64,000 nucleotides of DNA from Flavobacteriales bacterium (GTDB taxonomy: Bacteria > Bacteroidota > Bacteroidia > Flavobacteriales_E > Vicingaceae). Position 1 is the stretch's first letter; each line of letters starts with the position of its first letter. The DNA is taken from NCBI GenBank assembly GCA_018608405.1, contig JABAZP010000014.1, forward strand, positions 1 to 64,000, in the 5' to 3' direction. The notes under the pieces are model-generated. The model saw nothing but the letters and a program-made list of their open reading frames with translations, made no database searches and was not told the DNA's origin. Made by a program: the position numbers and the translations under genes. Positions 62,897 to 64,000 of this stretch are shown piece by piece.

Positions 62897-63499
62897 TTGT
62901 CGAAGGTTCTTCTAAAATACATTCCTCAGGAAGCAATGCCATTGATTCAGCAGTGGTATGAACAACTTCCTTTTCATTTGAGAATAACGAAAGCGAGAAA
63001 GACAAAGTTTGGAGATTTTAGACCTGCTTTTCAAGGAAAGCCAAATCGTGTTTCGGTAAACGGGAATTTAAATCAATATCATTTTTTAATCACTTTAACG
63101 CATGAAATTGCACATGTGGCTTGCTGGGAGCAGTTTAAAGGTAAAGTGAATCCGCACGGGGCAGAATGGAAAACGATTTATTCAGACATGCTAAGGCAAT
63201 TGATGGCTAAAACGGAACTTCCTCAAGATGTTTCAACAGCATTAGAAAAGCATTTAAAGCGGCCAAAAGCTTCTAGTTGTTCAGACCCTGATCTATTTAG
63301 AATATTAAAGCAATACGACCCTCATTCTCCTACCGTTTTTTTAGACTCTTTAAGTGAAGGAGAACAATTTGTTTTTCAAGAGCGGGTTTTTAAGAGAGGA
63401 AATAAGAGAAGAACTAGAATCGAATGTTCGGAGCTTAAAAGCGGCAGAACCTACTTAATAAGTGGACATGCTGAAGTAGAAAAATTTGTGAATTCTTAG
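62897..63499 (+). CDS. SprT-like zinc metalloprotease-family protein
   Basis: A 200-residue protein with the SprT-like core TLTHEIAHVACW (His69, Glu70, His73) and PHGAEWKTIY (His87 as third zinc ligand). Members may act in DNA-protein crosslink repair, but bacterial roles are unclear. A C-terminal strand-rich region follows (RVFKRGNKRRTRIECSELKSGR). It starts with TTG four bases after feoB and is probably cotranscribed. Confidence 0.85.
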   Translation: MSKVLLKYIPQEAMPLIQQWYEQLPFHLRITKARKTKFGDFRPAFQGKPNRVSVNGNLNQYHFLITLTHEIAHVACWEQFKGKVNPHGAEWKTIYSDMLRQLMAKTELPQDVSTALEKHLKRPKASSCSDPDLFRILKQYDPHSPTVFLDSLSEGEQFVFQERVFKRGNKRRTRIECSELKSGRTYLISGHAEVEKFVNS

Positions 63500-63544
63500 G
63501 ATTAGTTTCAGGCGTATAGCTCAATTCCTAGACCTTGAATTAAG

Positions 63545-63552
63545 TACATTTG
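63545..63552 (+). promoter_or_regulatory. Promoter -7 element before the guanylyltransferase gene
   Basis: TACATTTG is an exact TAnnTTTG match 18 bases before the ATG at 63571. Confidence 0.6.
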
Positions 63553-63570
63553 AAAAATAGAATAACATAG

Positions 63571-64000
63571 ATGAAAAAAGAAAACAACTATTGCGTGATC
63601 ATGGCAGGAGGTATCGGAAGTCGATTTTGGCCGATGAGTAGAACTGTCTTTCCAAAGCAATTCATAGATATTTTGGGCACAGGTCAAACTTTGATTCAAC
63701 AAACATTTGACAGATTGCTGAAGTTAGCTCCAAAAGAAAATATTTATATTGTCACAAATGACTTATATAAAGACCTTGTTCTAGAGCAATTAGATGTAAC
63801 AGAGGATCAAGTTTTATGTGAACCTAGCAGGAGAAATACTGCCCCTTGTATTGCATATGCAAATTATAAGATTAGCACTAAAAATCCTAACGCGAACATT
63901 ATTGTAGCACCTGCCGATCACTTGATCTTGAAAGAAGATAAGTTCGTAGAAGTAATGACGACGGCCTTAAATTATACAGCAACCAATAACGCCTTAGTAA
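63571..64000 (+). CDS. manC: Mannose-1-phosphate guanylyltransferase (5' part, runs off the window)
   Basis: The first 143 residues of a GDP-mannose-making nucleotidyltransferase. VIMAGGIGSRFWPMSR (residues 9-24) is the nucleotide-binding signature, followed by PKQFIDILGTGQTLIQQTF, CEPSRRNTAPCIAYA and VAPADHLI. The gene is open to the window edge and continues beyond it. It may feed the nucleotide-sugar pool used by glycosyltransferases such as those at 20.6-24.1 kb, though this is inferred. Confidence 0.93.
   Translation, partial: MKKENNYCVIMAGGIGSRFWPMSRTVFPKQFIDILGTGQTLIQQTFDRLLKLAPKENIYIVTNDLYKDLVLEQLDVTEDQVLCEPSRRNTAPCIAYANYKISTKNPNANIIVAPADHLILKEDKFVEVMTTALNYTATNNALV

Overview
The window is a stretch of AT-rich bacterial chromosome from a member of the Bacteroidota, most likely Flavobacteriales. 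The signs are the gliding-motility pair gldB-gldC next to nadE, a relic type IX secretion (T9SS) sorting domain, the Bacteroidota-type promoter element TAnnTTTG at exact or near-exact form in front of many genes, lipoproteins and outer-membrane barrels throughout, and very little Shine-Dalgarno signal. No rRNA, tRNA, CRISPR array, prophage or plasmid backbone was seen. Almost all of the DNA is ordinary housekeeping sequence, with one insertion sequence.

Layout. 0.4-5 kb: outer-membrane barrel, glycyl-tRNA synthetase, OmpA-type lipoprotein, exonuclease III. 5-15 kb: a very large surface protein of unknown family, a small membrane protein with the GTPase HflX, and two overlapping secreted amidohydrolase genes. 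15-18.4 kb: hemE and hemL with small envelope genes and a composite extragenic repeat. 18.7-24 kb: CrtA-like carotenoid monooxygenase, methyltransferase, and a four-gene glycosyltransferase group. 24-27 kb: FAD oxidoreductase plus membrane iron-sulfur protein. 27.3-28.6 kb: IS481-type element. 28.7-31.7 kb: DUF5686-type outer-membrane protein with a DUF3124 lipoprotein. 32-37.4 kb: radical SAM protein, membrane protease, nadE, barrel, gldB, gldC. 37.4-41 kb: ftsX, DUF3098, truB, queA, ispD. 41.2-43.9 kb: a half-length aldehyde dehydrogenase coupled to an SLC13-type transporter. 44-48.6 kb: rimP-nusA-infB. 48.7-53.5 kb: MORN-type protein, a glycerophosphodiester phosphodiesterase and three genes carrying net -1 frameshifts. 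53.5-57.4 kb: hemAC (fused)-hemD-hemB. 57.7-63.5 kb: B12-dependent ribonucleotide reductase, feoA-feoB, SprT-like protein. The window ends inside a mannose-1-phosphate guanylyltransferase gene.

How the genes fit together. Six enzymatic steps from glutamyl-tRNA to coproporphyrinogen-type tetrapyrroles are encoded here (HemA, L, B, C, D, E) in two places, and iron uptake by FeoAB has a candidate iron-responsive operator directly on its promoter. The glycosyltransferase group looks like a small polyprenyl-linked sugar system. No clear new defence or mobile system is present. The features most worth checking are the hemA-hemC fusion, the 21-nt palindrome before feoAB, the terminator-like hairpin in the rimP leader, the half-ALDH/transporter pair, the large surface protein, and the cluster of frameshifted genes at 48.7-52.8 kb.
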